A stretch of 64,000 nucleotides of DNA. It comes from Mytilinidion resinicola. Its lineage: Eukaryota > Ascomycota > Dothideomycetes > Mytilinidiales > Mytilinidiaceae. The notes beneath the pieces are model-generated. The model saw only the letters and a program-made list of their open reading frames with translations. It searched no databases and was not told the origin of the DNA. The stretch's first letter is position 1; the number at the start of each line of letters is the position of its first letter. Below, piece by piece: positions 1 through 12,698 of the stretch. The stretch is from NCBI RefSeq assembly GCF_010093595.1, contig NW_022985437.1:1781536-1845535 (forward strand), written 5' to 3'. The position numbers and the translations under genes were made by a program.

Positions 1-3000
1 ATGACCCGCACAAGCGCCGTGCGTCGGTACAGCTTCCTCCTCTCCAACCTCCATCGGCCGCACCCATTTTCAGGGAGCCAAACTACAGGGCTGAGAAGCC
101 GCAGTTGCTCACCCAGCCTGCTCACCATCATTACTCTCTCCTATCGGGCCAACAGCCTCTCCCAACCTTCCGCAGCTTGGCCGAGCCAGGACGTGTACCA
201 GACGTGCAGTCCACTAGCCCGCTCGCGAGGCAATTACCCTCGCCATACGCTTTGCTGCCTCCGGTGAAGAAGTCTCGAAGCGCACCAGCGAGCCCAAGAG
301 AGGGCAGCCGCGACCAGCGCATGAACCTCTCGACTATGCTTTCATGAAACCAATTCTTGTATTATAGCAAAGGCACATCACCAGCGATGGCACCATCATC
401 AACTACACCTACACTTCCTGTTTATGATTTGGAATTATTTAAGCGAGCGCAGCGAGCGTCTAGCGATCTAGGATCGAAGCTGCCTACTCATCCTTCCTCT
501 AGCTATAGTCTCATATTTCCGAGGTTAGGGATAACCAGTTTGTAATCTAACAAGATAGCTTCCTTTCTCGCTTTCATTTTGCAATACCCCTAAAACTCCT
601 CCTGTTTCAATTTCTTTCTTTTTCACTTTTAGCAGTCTGGAATTAGACGGCTTTGGGCTTTTGCGATGACGGACTGGATTGGGCTGGATTGGCATATACC
701 CCCTTAATGTAGGACACACTAAAAAACTTCTCATCAAAGAATGGGAAACATCGGATTTGGATCGGGGCGAGAATTATGGTTCTCCTGTTTCACTTGACGA
801 GGCGTTTTGTGCGAGCGTGGCTTTGCTTCTTCTCTCATTGGCGTTCGGGGCGGGCTGAAGGGAGGCAGCGCGATGGGAATTAAACGGCACCGGGCCGTTT
901 GAGTGGGCACTATTGAACCAGTCTGATTCATGGATATGATAGCCCTACAGCCAACTAGACAGCCAGTCGGTTGTATTGGTCGAACTTTAATCGAGGCGAT
1001 TCGCCGCTATGACACGAAGCTCATCTATCTACAAACTCTCTTGGAATTACGTGTGATTTGGTGAAGCAGGAGTTGCTACTCCAAGCAGCGATCCTAGCCG
1101 TGCCGTCAAAATCACTGGCAGAGGTGCTACAACAGGCTCACTCCACAAAGAAACGGAACGGACGGCGCTGGTGAAACTGCTTACCCCCGACCGAGAGAGC
1201 CCCGTCAACCCTTCTCCCGCAAACCTACCGCAGCGCAGTGCACCCTCTCCGGTCCGCATCTGGTGCCGTTTCGCACAAAACCACGTGTTCCTGCGGTAGA
1301 GTTTGCGCATCTGCGAAACGCAGCACTGCTAGCCCGGGGGGGCCAGACAGAGCAAAAACGCCGCACCTTCCTACCTTGGCGCGATGCAGGCGGGCCGTAC
1401 GAACAGACATTTTCGGTCCCGGTCGAGTAGTCGGGTACGAGGCGAGTCGAGTGTCTGCGTACCTTACTTAGGCAAGGCAGGGGAGGGGGTTGTTTGGCAA
1501 AAACGCTGAATCGCCGGCCCAGTTCGATAGTTGGTGGTTTCGAGGATACAACTGTGAGACGGAGCCCGAGTCGTGCGTTTGGGCAGTGCTGACTTGCATG
1601 CATGCTACCGGTGGTACCGTCCCGTGAACGGCCCGTTGGGAAGTGGTTGGCTGCGGCGGGGATTTAGGTCGACGATAAAAGTGCCGAAAATGGGGGAGGA
1701 GACGGCAGGGGTGGCAGGTTGGAAGCGGTAATGGGCGAAGAATCGTGGCGAGCTGAACAGCTGCTTTCTGTCAAGTACATATGGGCATGTCGAGCTGCCT
1801 TGCGAAGTGGGTGGGTGACGAGCGAACGAGGCGAGCCAGAGAGCCGCACGCAACGACCGGGGGCTGTTCGCGCCCCGCCGCGCAGGCAAGGGGATGTGCT
1901 GTTCACCATTCCGGGTTCTGCAAAGCGAACGCGGCGAGTCAGGTCACCGATACAGATCTCAGAGGGCGGTTCGGCGGACAGCACCGGGGGGATCGCTGGA
2001 TCGAGTCGCCCAAGGTCACGTTGGCTGGCTGATAGCACGCCAGAAGAGGAAATTGAAACTAAGCGACGTCTTCAAGTCGCCGACCTGAGACGTTGATCTG
2101 ATATGTTCACGGGCTGGCGTCTGGCCATTGCTGGTTGATGCTTGGCGTTGCCGATTGCTGATCTGAGATGGAATCAGCTGTGAGATAAACGGGGGCAAGC
2201 GAGTGGGCGAGAGTGATGTGCGAATAACGGCAAAAACGGCCGTTAGGGGCCCCGCGGTGAGCCGTGTGCTGCGTCGTTAGTGAGGCGTCCCAGGAGCGAC
2301 TCCGGCCGTTGGGCCATTGTGGGAGCTCCTTTTGGGATTGCATGGGGAGCTGGGAGGAGGTTGTTTCCCGCGTTTCCCCAACGTCCACGGCATCCGCCTC
2401 TTGAGACGATTCCCATGTCTTCTCGCTCCAGGCTGCATGTCCCGGCTCTGGGCCTGCGAGTACCATTCGGGCATGCGTCCCCGCTCATCAACGTGGCAAG
2501 ATCTCTGCGTGCAGCATCTGCAAATATGCACTGTAGTCACACACAACGCCACGGCGCACCACACGGCATCGTCGCCGGCAGCCCCTTTTGCCCATCAAGT
2601 GGGCTCTATCAAATAACGTTGCCCGCCGCGATCCGCGCCGGCGTGCCAGCGCATGCACGTCGTTCGGAAGCCAACCACGGTTCGGCATCGCGGCGTCCTG
2701 CGTTGAAAGGGCAGCCAGTCTGCAGGACCAAGGGGCCGAGTCACGTCACAGGCCAGAGTTGAGATGCAGCACGCCAGCGCGCCGTGGTCGGCCGAGGCTT
2801 TGGTGGTTGGGCGATGAGCCGTGGTTCTGGTCAAGCTGAGTCGGCGAGCAGGCTGACAGATGGTTGGCGGGGGCTGGCATCGTCAGGAGATGAGTGGTCC
2901 ACCGCGACGGTGGAGAGAGACGATCGTCGTTATAGTCCTCGCTTAACTTAGCACGTGACATCCGAATTGGGCAAATAGTGTTCTAATCGACTTTGGTACA

Positions 3001-3495
3001 CAAATCCAAACTTATGCAATGATAGAAGCATTGAACACTGACTAGAGTGTACTACATTGACAGGTCGCTCGTGTTAGCGGCTCATTACGTAGCTAAATTT
3101 CCATCAGGGTCAGTAGATTCCTGCCCTGACGATAATTGTGCGTACTCGTCTACTATGTTTTCCCATGTACTTCAACATATCTCGAGGACCTTCATAGACC
3201 GGATCTTGCTCTAGTTGGTCAAGCCGTACGCTAATCTAGCCACCTCGGGCGATGTTATTCTACAATTTTGTATTCGCCAAGACTCATCAAAGCACGTGAT
3301 CTCCGAATTGCCAGCCTTCACCGCCTTCCAACTTCAACTTCTCCAGCATCCTTCACATTGGACAACACAACATCCTGACCGTCGGCAAACTCGACGTAGC
3401 GCATCCAAAATGGGTGAAAAGCTGCAAAACCCTTCATACATATGACAGACCGCTGCTCTTTGGGGCCTTTCGCGCCCGTTTGACCGCTCTTTACG
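1..3495. other. Intergenic, no recognisable gene
   Basis: Several short frames are open here, mostly in the GC-rich part at 1.1-2.9 kb, but none shows a known domain, a long ATG-initiated frame or a consistent intron pattern. Two CACGTGA elements lie at 2952-2957 and 3293-3298. Each is followed within a few bases by CCGAATTG, so they form a 340-bp-spaced direct repeat. The last 250 bases are pyrimidine-rich and probably belong to the promoter and leader of the next gene. Confidence 0.6.
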
Positions 3496-5828
3496 ATGAC
3501 TTCACCCTACCCGTACGATCCGGACCCGCAGGCTGTGGTCGTTGCTCCTTGGAGCGTCGCGTTTCGAGTAGGTGGCACACTTTCCTATGAATAAAATGCC
3601 CCGTCAAATGTCAGCGTACACTCTATTGCCGCTGCTGGGGGTACTACAGCGCCCTTTGATACATCTACACATGGAAGTTTATTATCTTGAACATTCGGCA
3701 AACTCGCCAAGCCACTTCAGACAGCGGCAAAGACTGTACACAGACTAAGGCGCGACTTTCGTTCGCATGTGGGAAGGCGCAATGTTGATAATATTACCCA
3801 GGCTCAGCGAGACGTCGGCTTGAAAATCCCTATCAATTATGTCACCGTACCTGCAGTTTCTCTCAAGGCTGCCTGCTTCGCTCACAATCAATACGAGGAC
3901 TCAGCAGCTCAAAAATGCTTTTCAAACCTACTAGCTTCAGGATTCAAACGATTCATAATAGACGTGTACTGGGATACCGGCCGTTCCCAATGGAGCCTTT
4001 GTCCAGCTGAGATACCCGAATCTGCCTCTCCGGCCGATGATACGACTAGTATCAGTATCACCCAGTCAACCTCAGTTAAGTCTCTCATGACTGCTCCGAT
4101 CAGTCTCAGAGACGGGCTTTTGGCTTTTGATGCAACACCCACGCCTTTCGGTCCTGATGAAGGCCTCCCGATATTTGAGAGGCAGGCTTCCTCTATTTCT
4201 TCCCGCAGCTCTACTCCGGCGGCTAGGACCGACTCAGCAACCTCATCAACTCCTACTTTGAGCTTTACCGGCTCAAGTAGTACATCCATGGCATACAGTG
4301 CGGCAGCTACACCTACTGAATTTCCCGTATGTAAAAATCTGATTACACTGCTAAGAGTACATCAACTATGATGAGGCAATGTACGTTTGTGAACATCTGC
4401 TAATTGACTATACCCTGATTCCAGACTGCTGGTGAGCCACTTGTGCAGATTGGGCAGTACAACTGTACTTCAAATCTGGGCCTCCAATTCCTAAGCAGTA
4501 TCTTGTCCGGTTATCTAAAAGATACCTCAACTACCATTGGTGCGAGTCTGATCTATCTTGTCCTCAATGTACATGTAGCCGCTCCGTATTCCTCTCCCAA
4601 TTCGCCAGCCATGCAACCCGACCCCTCAGCTCTACCGAAAGATGAGAACTTCCTCGGTCATCTACTCAGCTCCAACCTGTCTTCATACTTGTACACACCT
4701 TCCATGCTTCAATCGCAGCGAGGAAACCTCAACGAGAGCTGGCGCCTTGAACAATCTAATTTGCCAGTTGCTGGGTATTACAAGACGAACGTCAGCGGCA
4801 ACGGCATTCCCTCGACACAAGATGGTTGGCCTACTGAAACCTTCATGGAATTTAAAAACTTCTTGCGCCTGGTCACTAGCTTTGGCGCTGTCGACCCTCA
4901 AATGGCGTCTTACGATTTCACGAACGACGCGGACACAATATTTCCTCTCAATGAGATAATTTCGTTGAAAGATGTGTCGATTAGCACTTCTGGCTCTGTG
5001 ACTACCGGTTGCCTCTTCAATCCTAACATTACCACTATAACCTCTGAGACCAATTCCTCGTGGGCGATGTTCCCAGCGTCGAGTCTGCCAAACCTAGCGT
5101 CAAATCCCAACGCTACGATACCAATTCCTGCAATCATGAACCTTACATCATGTGGCATATCTCCGTTGCTAAATGCTAGCCTCTCAAATACGACCGCGGA
5201 CATAAACCCCCTGGCTTACCTCTCATTTTCCTACTCTACTTTATGGAGTTGGGCTCCCGGTTCACCAAATAACAGTACCCTTATTGATGACAACCCCAAT
5301 AACGATCTCCGCTGTGCTGCTCTTTACGGCGATGCTAACGGCCGATGGCGCGCAGTAGATTGCAAATCTAGCCACCGAGTTGCCTGTCGCGGGTCTACAC
5401 CCTATACCTGGAGCATCACCCCCGACCTCTTCGCCTACTCCGACGCCGACCAAGCCTGCCCTGATGATACCAAGTTTTCAACACCCCGCACTGCTCTCGA
5501 AAACGCCTACCTTTACACTGCCGCCCTCGCATCCGCAAACACGGGCTCCTCTGACCCCGGCGATCTTCCAATCATATATCTCGACCTCAACAGCCTTGAT
5601 TATGCCGATTGCTGGGTCACGGGCGCTAATAGTACATGTCCGTACAAAAACTCGGATAACGTAAACCACACAAAGATTGTGGTCGTTCCCACGGTGGCGA
5701 CCGTCATCGTATTTGTACTAGCTGTGGCGACGTTCTTCGTCAAGTGCGCTGCGAACCGAAGGGATTTGCGGAGAGGAAAGAGGAGGAGAAATATGGGTGG
5801 GTGGGATTATGAAGGCGTGCCGAGCTAG
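3496..5828 (+). CDS. mtc6: MTC6-like telomere-capping maintenance membrane glycoprotein
   Basis: This matches the fungal Mtc6 family (maintenance of telomere capping 6), a single-pass secretory-pathway glycoprotein whose molecular role is poorly known. The family start is visible in AQRDVGLKIPINYVTVPAVS, followed by CFAHNQY and FIIDVYWDT. The C-terminal half has a C-type-lectin-like stretch (RWRAVDCKSSHRVACRG) and one membrane helix near the end (VVVPTVATVIVFVLAVATFF) with a basic tail. Many N-x-S/T sites suit a luminal domain. Proposed exons are 3496-3567, 3802-4326 and 4425-5828, giving 666 aa. The second exon has no ATG of its own, so I joined it to the ATG at 3496 through a GTAGGT donor; this first exon is inferred. 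The second intron has a GTATGT donor and a CTAAT branch site. Confidence 0.85.
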
Positions 5829-6386
5829 GTCAAGATTGTGTTGTAAGCCAAGAGTAAAACATGTGTTTTATGTAGACTCTTGTATAACTATTGATGATGT
5901 TTTCGCTGCACTGTATTGTCACGGGTTTAGACAGGGAACTCAAGAGTCGCATATTAATGAAACTTGAAGAGAAAGAGGGCAACACCAAAGGATTTTGAAT
6001 TTTCATGGCCACCTCCGGAGCCAGAAGCTTGTAGCACCTTTCCAAAGTCATATTCGTCGAGGGACGAGCTCATGCGCTTATTTGACGACCATAAGATATT
6101 ACGACACCCGATTTCCACGGATCCTCGCATACGTAATATCAAGTATTACTGTATCGTTAACCGGTAGCGGTGATGTAGTGGTAAACACCCCGAGGTAACC
6201 TGCGGGACTGCGTCGTATTTACTAGTAAGGACAAATAAGTTATCATTGTAATCTTGTACTTTTCAATAGAATCCCGTGGACTCTTTCCTGCAAGCAATCC
6301 GAACTAAAGGGAAAAGTTTAGCAATCTATCAAAATCCCCAGTCACCCCCTCTTCCTTCTCATCCTGGACTATTCAAAATAATATCC
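5829..6386. other. Intergenic between convergent genes
   Basis: This stretch holds the 3' regions of the MTC6-like gene and the GNAT gene. A protein-like open frame (5964-6167, plus strand, TTG start, no ATG at its head) may be a relic. It contains SWPPPEP and RDELMRLFDD. No known domain was seen. Confidence 0.45.
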
Positions 6387-7056
6387 TCAAATAGCTATCG
6401 GCCGAGCCATTGAGGCAATATCTTCGCCGGGGTTGCTGTAATCCACAAACCCAAACTTTGCGTACAAGGGTGCGCCATCTTTACTGGCATCCACATACGC
6501 CTCAACTTTCTCAGCATCGGCGAGGTCGCAGCCCCACTTAACGAGCATTGCACCAGCTCCTCGACGCTGGTAGTCTGGATGTGTGGCAACCGTGTCCAAA
6601 TCTTCACCAGATGTAGCCAGTCAGTGTATCTGAAACGCAGAAATAAACGTAGAGAAACATACAAAAGTGCTTTTTATCACTCATCACACGCTTCCGATTA
6701 ATTTCCTCTCGGTTGAAGAAGTCCTCGCAAAGCTGTGCAGGCATGTTTTCATGCCAAGGTAGGTAGCGTTGGCCGCGCTCGACGGGCATTGATAAATCCC
6801 ATTTCGCAAAGGCGGCTATCCGCAGTCGGCCCTGGCTGTTTCTTGATTCCGTGTCCACAACTTTCAGGTATCGCTGGAAAGGCTTTTCGGCGAGGTCGTT
6901 GCGATTGGTGTCCTCCAGCCATTTGCGCACACCGGGGGTATCGGGGAAAACTCGTCGTATCTCAGGGTCCGTAAAGGCGGCGAACCAGAGGTTCGTAATG
7001 TCAGAGATATCCTCAACGGTCACGGGCTCTAGCTTCAGTGGATTGGGGGTCGCCAT
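6387..7056 (-). CDS. GNAT-family N-acetyltransferase
   Basis: This is a probable acetyl-CoA-dependent N-acyltransferase of 202 aa, of the fungal small-GNAT type; its substrate is unknown. Exon 1 (7056-6663) begins MATPNPLKLEPVTVEDISD, a usual GNAT start. Exon 2 (6601-6387) carries motif A, THPDYQRRGAGAMLVKWG, which binds the pyrophosphate of acetyl-CoA, then APLYAKFGF, the typical motif B end. The 61-nt intron (6602-6662, GTATGT donor) joins KHF to YLDTVATHPDY and restores the family consensus. The start is the first ATG in frame. It is cytosolic by default, with no targeting signal seen. Confidence 0.87.
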
Positions 7057-7619
7057 TTGCAAAAAGAGACACGAGAATAGGGAATTTGGCTCTAGAGTAC
7101 TGTATGGGATGAACACTGGTCGAATTTGTGAAGAGAGGGAAGTTGATTTGACAGCTGATGGTTATTGTTTAAGGAGACTGTAAAATACACTTGAACCGTG
7201 TCGCAATAGCAGTCGCTGTTTTTAGAAGCCCCACTACCTACACAGCCCCGAATGACGCGGCGCAGACGACCGATGCAGCTTCATTTCGCACAATTAACAT
7301 TGAGCGACAGCTACATGTAGCGATAGCGTTGTGGAAATCTCGGGACCAACCTGCAGGACGACGCTTCATAATGTTTGGTCTGCGGGGAAATGAGCCCAAT
7401 GCTCAACACAAATAAGTTCCAGGGGCCAACCCAAGATTTTTGAGCTTACCAAATGAGGCGAGATGGAGACTCTGAAATGGAAGTGAGTATGGGGTTTAGG
7501 AAAGATTTGATTTGGCGACTTGATGTGCGCGTGAGACGCGGCAAACATACAGTCCTTTGCATCGTGAACAACCCCATGTGCAGTGGTCATCTAACCTTTT
7601 TAGTCGTAATATCCATCTT
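7057..7619. other. Intergenic, GNAT promoter and PasG 3' region
   Basis: No gene was recognised. The stretch holds the upstream region of the GNAT gene and the downstream region of the SNF2 gene, both on the minus strand. Confidence 0.6.
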
Positions 7620-10606
7620 TCAAGCCTTCAAGCCATCCAATAGTGCTCCCTCGCCTTTCTTCTCCACGGCCTTGAACACTGATCCCTCTCCGCCGATATC
7701 CAATCCTTTCTCGGCCCTATCATACGCCTCCTCGCTCCTGTCCAGTAGAATTTCCAACTCCTTTCCTGGTAGTAATCCGCCGTTAACCCCGTCATCAACA
7801 TCGAACCTCTCGCCGTCGGCCCGCCGCAGCAACTTTTGAAGGTCTTCTAACTCCTCCCTAGACCCTACTTCTGCATCTCCCTTTTTGCTCGACCCCTTCC
7901 CATTTCTCACCCCTCCCTTGCGGATGACCAACTTCTCCAGTCTCCTCTTTCCCTCAGCGCTCTCCAGCAGTTTTGCCTCAACAGTATTTCTCGTGGCAAA
8001 GCGATATACGATCACGTTGCGCGTTTGGCCAATCCTATGCGCTCGATCCTGGGCCTGCAAGTCCTGCTGCGGGTTCCAGTCGCTATCGAATAAGATGACA
8101 GTATCTGCCGCAGCCAGATTGATTCCTTGACCGCCAGCACGGGTGCTGAGGAGGAAGATGTTGCTCGGCTCCTCGTCATCGCCATCTGCCGCAGCCTTGT
8201 TCCGTTTCCGGGTGTCTGTGACAGCAGGTTTGTTGAAGACCCGGATCTGCTCCTGGCGCACCGACTGCGGAACGCTACCATCAATGCGGCAGACTCGCCA
8301 ATTTCGGAGGGAGTTGCAGTAGGACTCGAGAAGGTCAAGTTGCGTAGTAAATTGACTGAATATGAGTACCTTGTGTCCACGCTTCAGTAATTCGGAAAGC
8401 AGAGAGTCCAAAAGTAGCATCTTTCCCGACGATGTGACGAGAGTCTCATCTGGCTCCGTCTCTGTCGCAAAGGTTTCACCGCCTTCAGATGACGTTGATA
8501 TAAAAGGATTGAAGAAGTTATAAGGGGAGTTGCAGCATAAGCGGAGTTGCATGATAGGATTTTGCAGCTTTTTGGCGCCAATTTGACGTTTCGCAATAGC
8601 AAGGGTTGTAGCTCGGACCTTCTCCTCGACGGCTTCAGAGTTAAGCTCTTCTTCCTCCGGAGATGAGACTTCGGCATCGAGCTGTGCAAAGTACTTCTGG
8701 TCGCTGACTTCCTCGTAGCTCTGGCGGGGTCGTCCACGGCCTCTTTTGGTCGACACGGGAGTTGATTCCCGCGAGATTTTGGCACTCTTATTGGGGGTAT
8801 CGGCACCATTTTCAAGAGCCTTGCGCTTAAGACTCCCGGTGCTACGCGCGCTGCGGGGGGTACTAGTCCCACTGCCTCCAATACTCAGACGTTCAAGAGC
8901 TTTGTCTTCGAGGAACTCGCGACTTGTTCCATCGAGAATGGCCTGGTAGAGTTCTCTCTGCATAGGAGTGAGGGGTGCGAATAACACATATTCGCGCTTT
9001 CTCGGCATGAGGTTCTCCACGTCCATCTTCACTCTTCGAAGCAAGAAAGGTTTGAGGACTGCATGTAGTGAAGCAACAAGATACTTTTGGCGTTCTTCCG
9101 AGAAGAGGCTTTCGTATCCCTGTCGGTCCTTTAGTGCGGAGAAATCGAACCAGCTTTCGAATGAAGATAGTTTATCGAAGATGGTTGGCATCAAGAAATG
9201 AAGAAGTGACCAAAGCTCGGTGAGGTTGTTCTGGAGAGGTGTTCCTGAGGACTGATTAGATCTATTGATAAAATGTCTAACTAAGACCTCTGGTAGAGGA
9301 TTGTCTTACCTGTGATCAGAAGGCGGTTGGTAGATTGATACGACTGGAGTTCCCGAATCAATCGACAATCAAGATTCTTGATTCGATGACCTTCATCCTG
9401 GAATTTCAGTTAGGATTATTTCTGATGATATTCCACGGACGTCGGTACTCACAATGATAATGAATTGCCACCCAAATCCAGTTAAGAACTTGCGATCGTT
9501 CATGCAAATCTCATAGCTAGTAATCACGACAGGAAACTCGCTAGTCCCTGGATGCTTGAACTTTTGAGTTCGAATCTTTTGCCGTTCTTGTTTAGTCCCA
9601 TGGTATAACACGACTGGGACAGAGGGTGTCCATTTACTGAACTCTTCCACCCAATTGCTGGTTGTACTTAGCGGAGCAGCAATGAGAAACGGTCCATACG
9701 ACTTCTTCTCCCTCAAGTGAGCAAGGAATGCAATGGTTTGAATCGTCTTGCCCAATCCCATTTCGTCCGCCAAGATGCCATTTATTCCATTGTTGTATAA
9801 CGATATCAGCCACTCAAGCCCTTCCAGCTGATACGATCGCATAGTGCCTCCAGTCACCAAGCTCGGCTGACGTGCCGATTTGAGATTTTGGACGCCAAGT
9901 TCGCTTGTATGGATGTCTTCTTCAGCGGTGGCTTCTTGCAGGGCATCTACAACGTTCGCGTTGCTAGTCTTTTGCTCGATATCCTCTTTCTTGAAGAAAT
10001 CCGAGATTTTCGCGCCCTTATTTGGCCGTCCGCGCCCTCGCGTGGGCAACGATTTCCGATCAGCGTGGGCTTCAGTGGTATCGTCCCCATTTGTAATTGC
10101 TGCAGCTCGTGTCGCACGACGCTGAGACTCGGCGGCAGCCTTTTCTGCTTTTTCTTCTCGTTTTCGTGCCTGACCTTGTGTCTTCTCGTCGCGGACCTTC
10201 TCTTCTTCCTCTTGGCGTTGCATTTGAGCGAGCATAACTGTAGCAAAAAGCTATAATGTATGAATGATCAGCAAGTCGAACTGAACGGGCTGGATTCTTG
10301 CAATTAAACATCCGCATAAGCACCTGGGCAACGAACCTTGCTTTTGTTCATGAGATGTTCCAACGCTTTGAACTTGGTATCCAGAACCTCTTTCCCACCT
10401 TGTAGATCCTCTTTTCTTTCTTTCTCCAACTTTGCTTCCCGCTTCGCATCTTCTTTCTCGCGGCGCAACCGCATTTGTTCCTCTTCTGCTAGCATCTCCT
10501 TCGAGACGCCATGATCCACGTCCTCCATTTCGATGGAGGGCGGAGACGAAGCGGGTGTGGACTTTTGCGACGCGGTGTCAGCGGCAGTGATGGACGAAGA
10601 GACCAT
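7620..10606 (-). CDS. pasG: SNF2-family chromatin remodeller, LSH/PasG (Irc5) type
   Basis: This is a nuclear ATP-dependent DNA translocase of the LSH/HELLS/DDM1 subfamily, called PasG in Aspergillus annotations, Irc5 in yeast and MUS-30 in Neurospora. The family acts in heterochromatin, DNA methylation and genome stability. Exons 10606-10337, 10250-9453, 9397-9310 and 9244-7620 give 926 aa. A charged coiled-coil N terminus is followed by [11 protein letters not shown] (about residue 230), Walker A DEMGLGKT, a DEGH box that lies across intron 2, and [19 protein letters not shown]. The C-terminal helicase lobe has [29 protein letters not shown] and the arginine finger motif [11 protein letters not shown]. 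All joins restore conserved motifs. It is the best-conserved gene of the left part and shows no lesion. Confidence 0.94.
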
Positions 10607-11181
10607 GGCTTCTTGGAGCAATTGGTACGCGTAGCGGAGGTGGCGGCTTAAAGGTGCATCTAACGAATGTAGTGGGCAATGCGTGTCCAAAAAGCCGTAC
10701 AAATATGTTCAGCACGGTCTTTTGATACAGTGATGGCACGGCGGGTTGCAAGGCGTGGGTTGGGTGCTCGTGGTGCAAAGGGGCGATCTTTGACGCGTGA
10801 ATGCGCGTAGATTGAATTGATGACGACACGCCAGGTCACGCTTTTCCCTTTCCATCTGATGAGGCGCCAAGGCTGACTCTATTTTCACCACCAAGCCAAC
10901 GACAACACCACAATTGCTTCATGTATTCGCCTCTACGGCAGAGCGAGATACGTCTCCTTCGTATAGCCTCGCTGCAGGCTTCTTTCATTCCGACCCTCCT
11001 GACTGCATTCTTAAACTAGTACTCCTCAACGTTACAGCACTATCTTACTGCTGGGGAATAGAGAAAGCACTGAGCACAGGAAACTGAATGCTAAGGATAA
11101 AATATCACTTTGGATCTTTTATATGTATACGGGCGAAATCTTCTTCAAGAACTCATCGTCAAACCACTCAAATAGCGCAAT
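10607..11181. other. Intergenic, PasG promoter
   Basis: No gene was recognised. Frames open across this stretch overlap the PasG upstream region and show no domain. Confidence 0.6.
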
Positions 11182-12310
11182 CTACCAATTACCAACTCGA
11201 TACACGAATTTCTTTGCACTGACCCTTCCCTTCTCCAAATCCTTCAAACCCTCGCCAATATTTTCTAGCCCATTTCGCACTTCGAGCGGATGCGGGACAA
11301 CCCTTTTCTCCTCAAAAAGCTTCGCCGCTACGGGGCCCCATTTCTTCGCAAACTCAAAATTGGCCGGCATCGCCTCCACCCTAAAGCTGCCAAACACGTC
11401 AAACGCCTCGTTGAAGATAGTGTAACCAAGCGTGACGTCAGTCTTAACGTCCGCACGCGGAAACTCAACCAACGTAAGGGCGCTGTAGTGTAGAGTGGAG
11501 TCAGAGGAGGAGGATAGGGCATCGGCACAGATCTGAGGGGCTTGGCCCTCCGCGATGGTGTCCCACACGTAGCGCAGTTTATCATTGGTAAACTGGCGAA
11601 TGTCAGAGCCGACGGTGGGCGACTTATAGTCAAAAACCTTGTCTGCGCCGAGTGACTTTACGCAGTCGAAGTTATGGGGCGAACAGGTGGTTATAACTTC
11701 AAGGCCGGATCTAGCCTACGTCAACGCTTTGTCCACAGGAATCGCTTTTCATACCTTCGACCGAGGTTCATTGGGGCCACTCACAGCTTTGCCATCTGAA
11801 TCGCCAGCGTCCCCATCGCCGTGCTGCCTCATAGATCAGAATCGGGAACCTATCCTCGGGCTTCACAGGCTCCGTCGGCCATGGTAGCTGCAAGCTCTGA
11901 CACAGCCCCTGCCCCACCGTATACACCTGCAAACCCAGCGATGCCTCTTCTTCAAACCCCATGTGGTCCGGAATCTTCAAGGCCAGATCCCCCTTCGCCA
12001 CTACATGCTCCGCAAACGCGCCATCCTCGGGCTGCGCGGTGTGGCAGCTGTGCGCAAAACCCCAGACTCGATCACCCGGTTTGAAAGGCCGGGTCACCAA
12101 ATTGCCGACTTCCTCGACAATACCGGCGAAGTCACAGCCTACCGTCAGCGGCGTCTCCTCGTTGAAGTCTGTATATTGGATGTTCTTCCAGTCTGTGGGG
12201 TTCAGAGCAACGCAGGCGACTTTGACAAGGATGTACTCAGGGCGAAGAGCTGGCTTGGGCGCATCAACGACGGCGGCATTGCCTTTAGAAAGGAGCTTGT
12301 AGGCTTTCAT
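11182..12310 (-). CDS. MDR-family enoyl reductase / alcohol dehydrogenase (ToxD-like), frameshifted
   Basis: This is a medium-chain dehydrogenase/reductase of the NAD(P)H-dependent trans-enoyl reductase type common in fungal secondary metabolism. The GroES-like N terminus (MKAYKLLSKGNAAVVDAP, ALNPTDWK, GCDFAGIVEEVG, GDRVWGF) is intact. The Rossmann loop that should read YGGSTAMGTLAIQMAKL is split: frame 1 reads to TAT GA, and the loop continues one base out of frame, so one base is missing near 11829-11831. Past a 74-nt intron (11711-11784) the frame runs on intact (SGLEVITTCSPHNFDCVKS, SLGADKVFDYKS) to the stop. Restored length would be about 351 aa. No PKS or NRPS gene lies nearby. It may be a young pseudogene or a sequencing error. 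Confidence 0.83.
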
Positions 12311-12698
12311 TTTGGAGGTTCAAAGTTCGACAGGTGATGAGCAGATAACTCAGGAGTGATAATCCGATTGAGACAAAGAACTGCTCTTGGTAGAATGCAG
12401 AAAAATACTGTTGTGCATAAGATGATAAATAGGTGCTGTGTATGATACAAGGCACGTGATTTACTGCTCTCTCCATTCTTACATTTCGCCGCCGGGAGGT
12501 CGATTCATCCGCCGGCCGGTCTGTCTCCATGGCTCGTGTCGTCCTCCTTTTTTCGTCCGTCTCTGTCCCTTTTCAAGATAATAGAGAAACAAGCATGACC
12601 GGTATTGAAGCACTCATGACAGTGGGAAGAAAGTGTACGTACCGAGAGTATTGATTTCGTCAACTAAGCTATCCTTAATTCGTTGCCAATACAGCGCG
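12311..12698. other. Intergenic, promoter of the MDR gene
   Basis: No gene was recognised. A CACGTGAT element at 12453-12460 lies about 145 bases upstream of the MDR start codon. Confidence 0.6.

Noticed and set aside
1047..2839. Many overlapping open frames in the GC-rich left end.
   Set aside because: None has a recognisable motif or splice structure; they are open on both strands because stops are rare in this composition.
6160..6225. A stretch with GTAGTGGTAAACACC that resembles a tRNA D-arm.
   Set aside because: There is no matching T-arm (GTTCRA) at the right distance and no acceptor-stem pairing.
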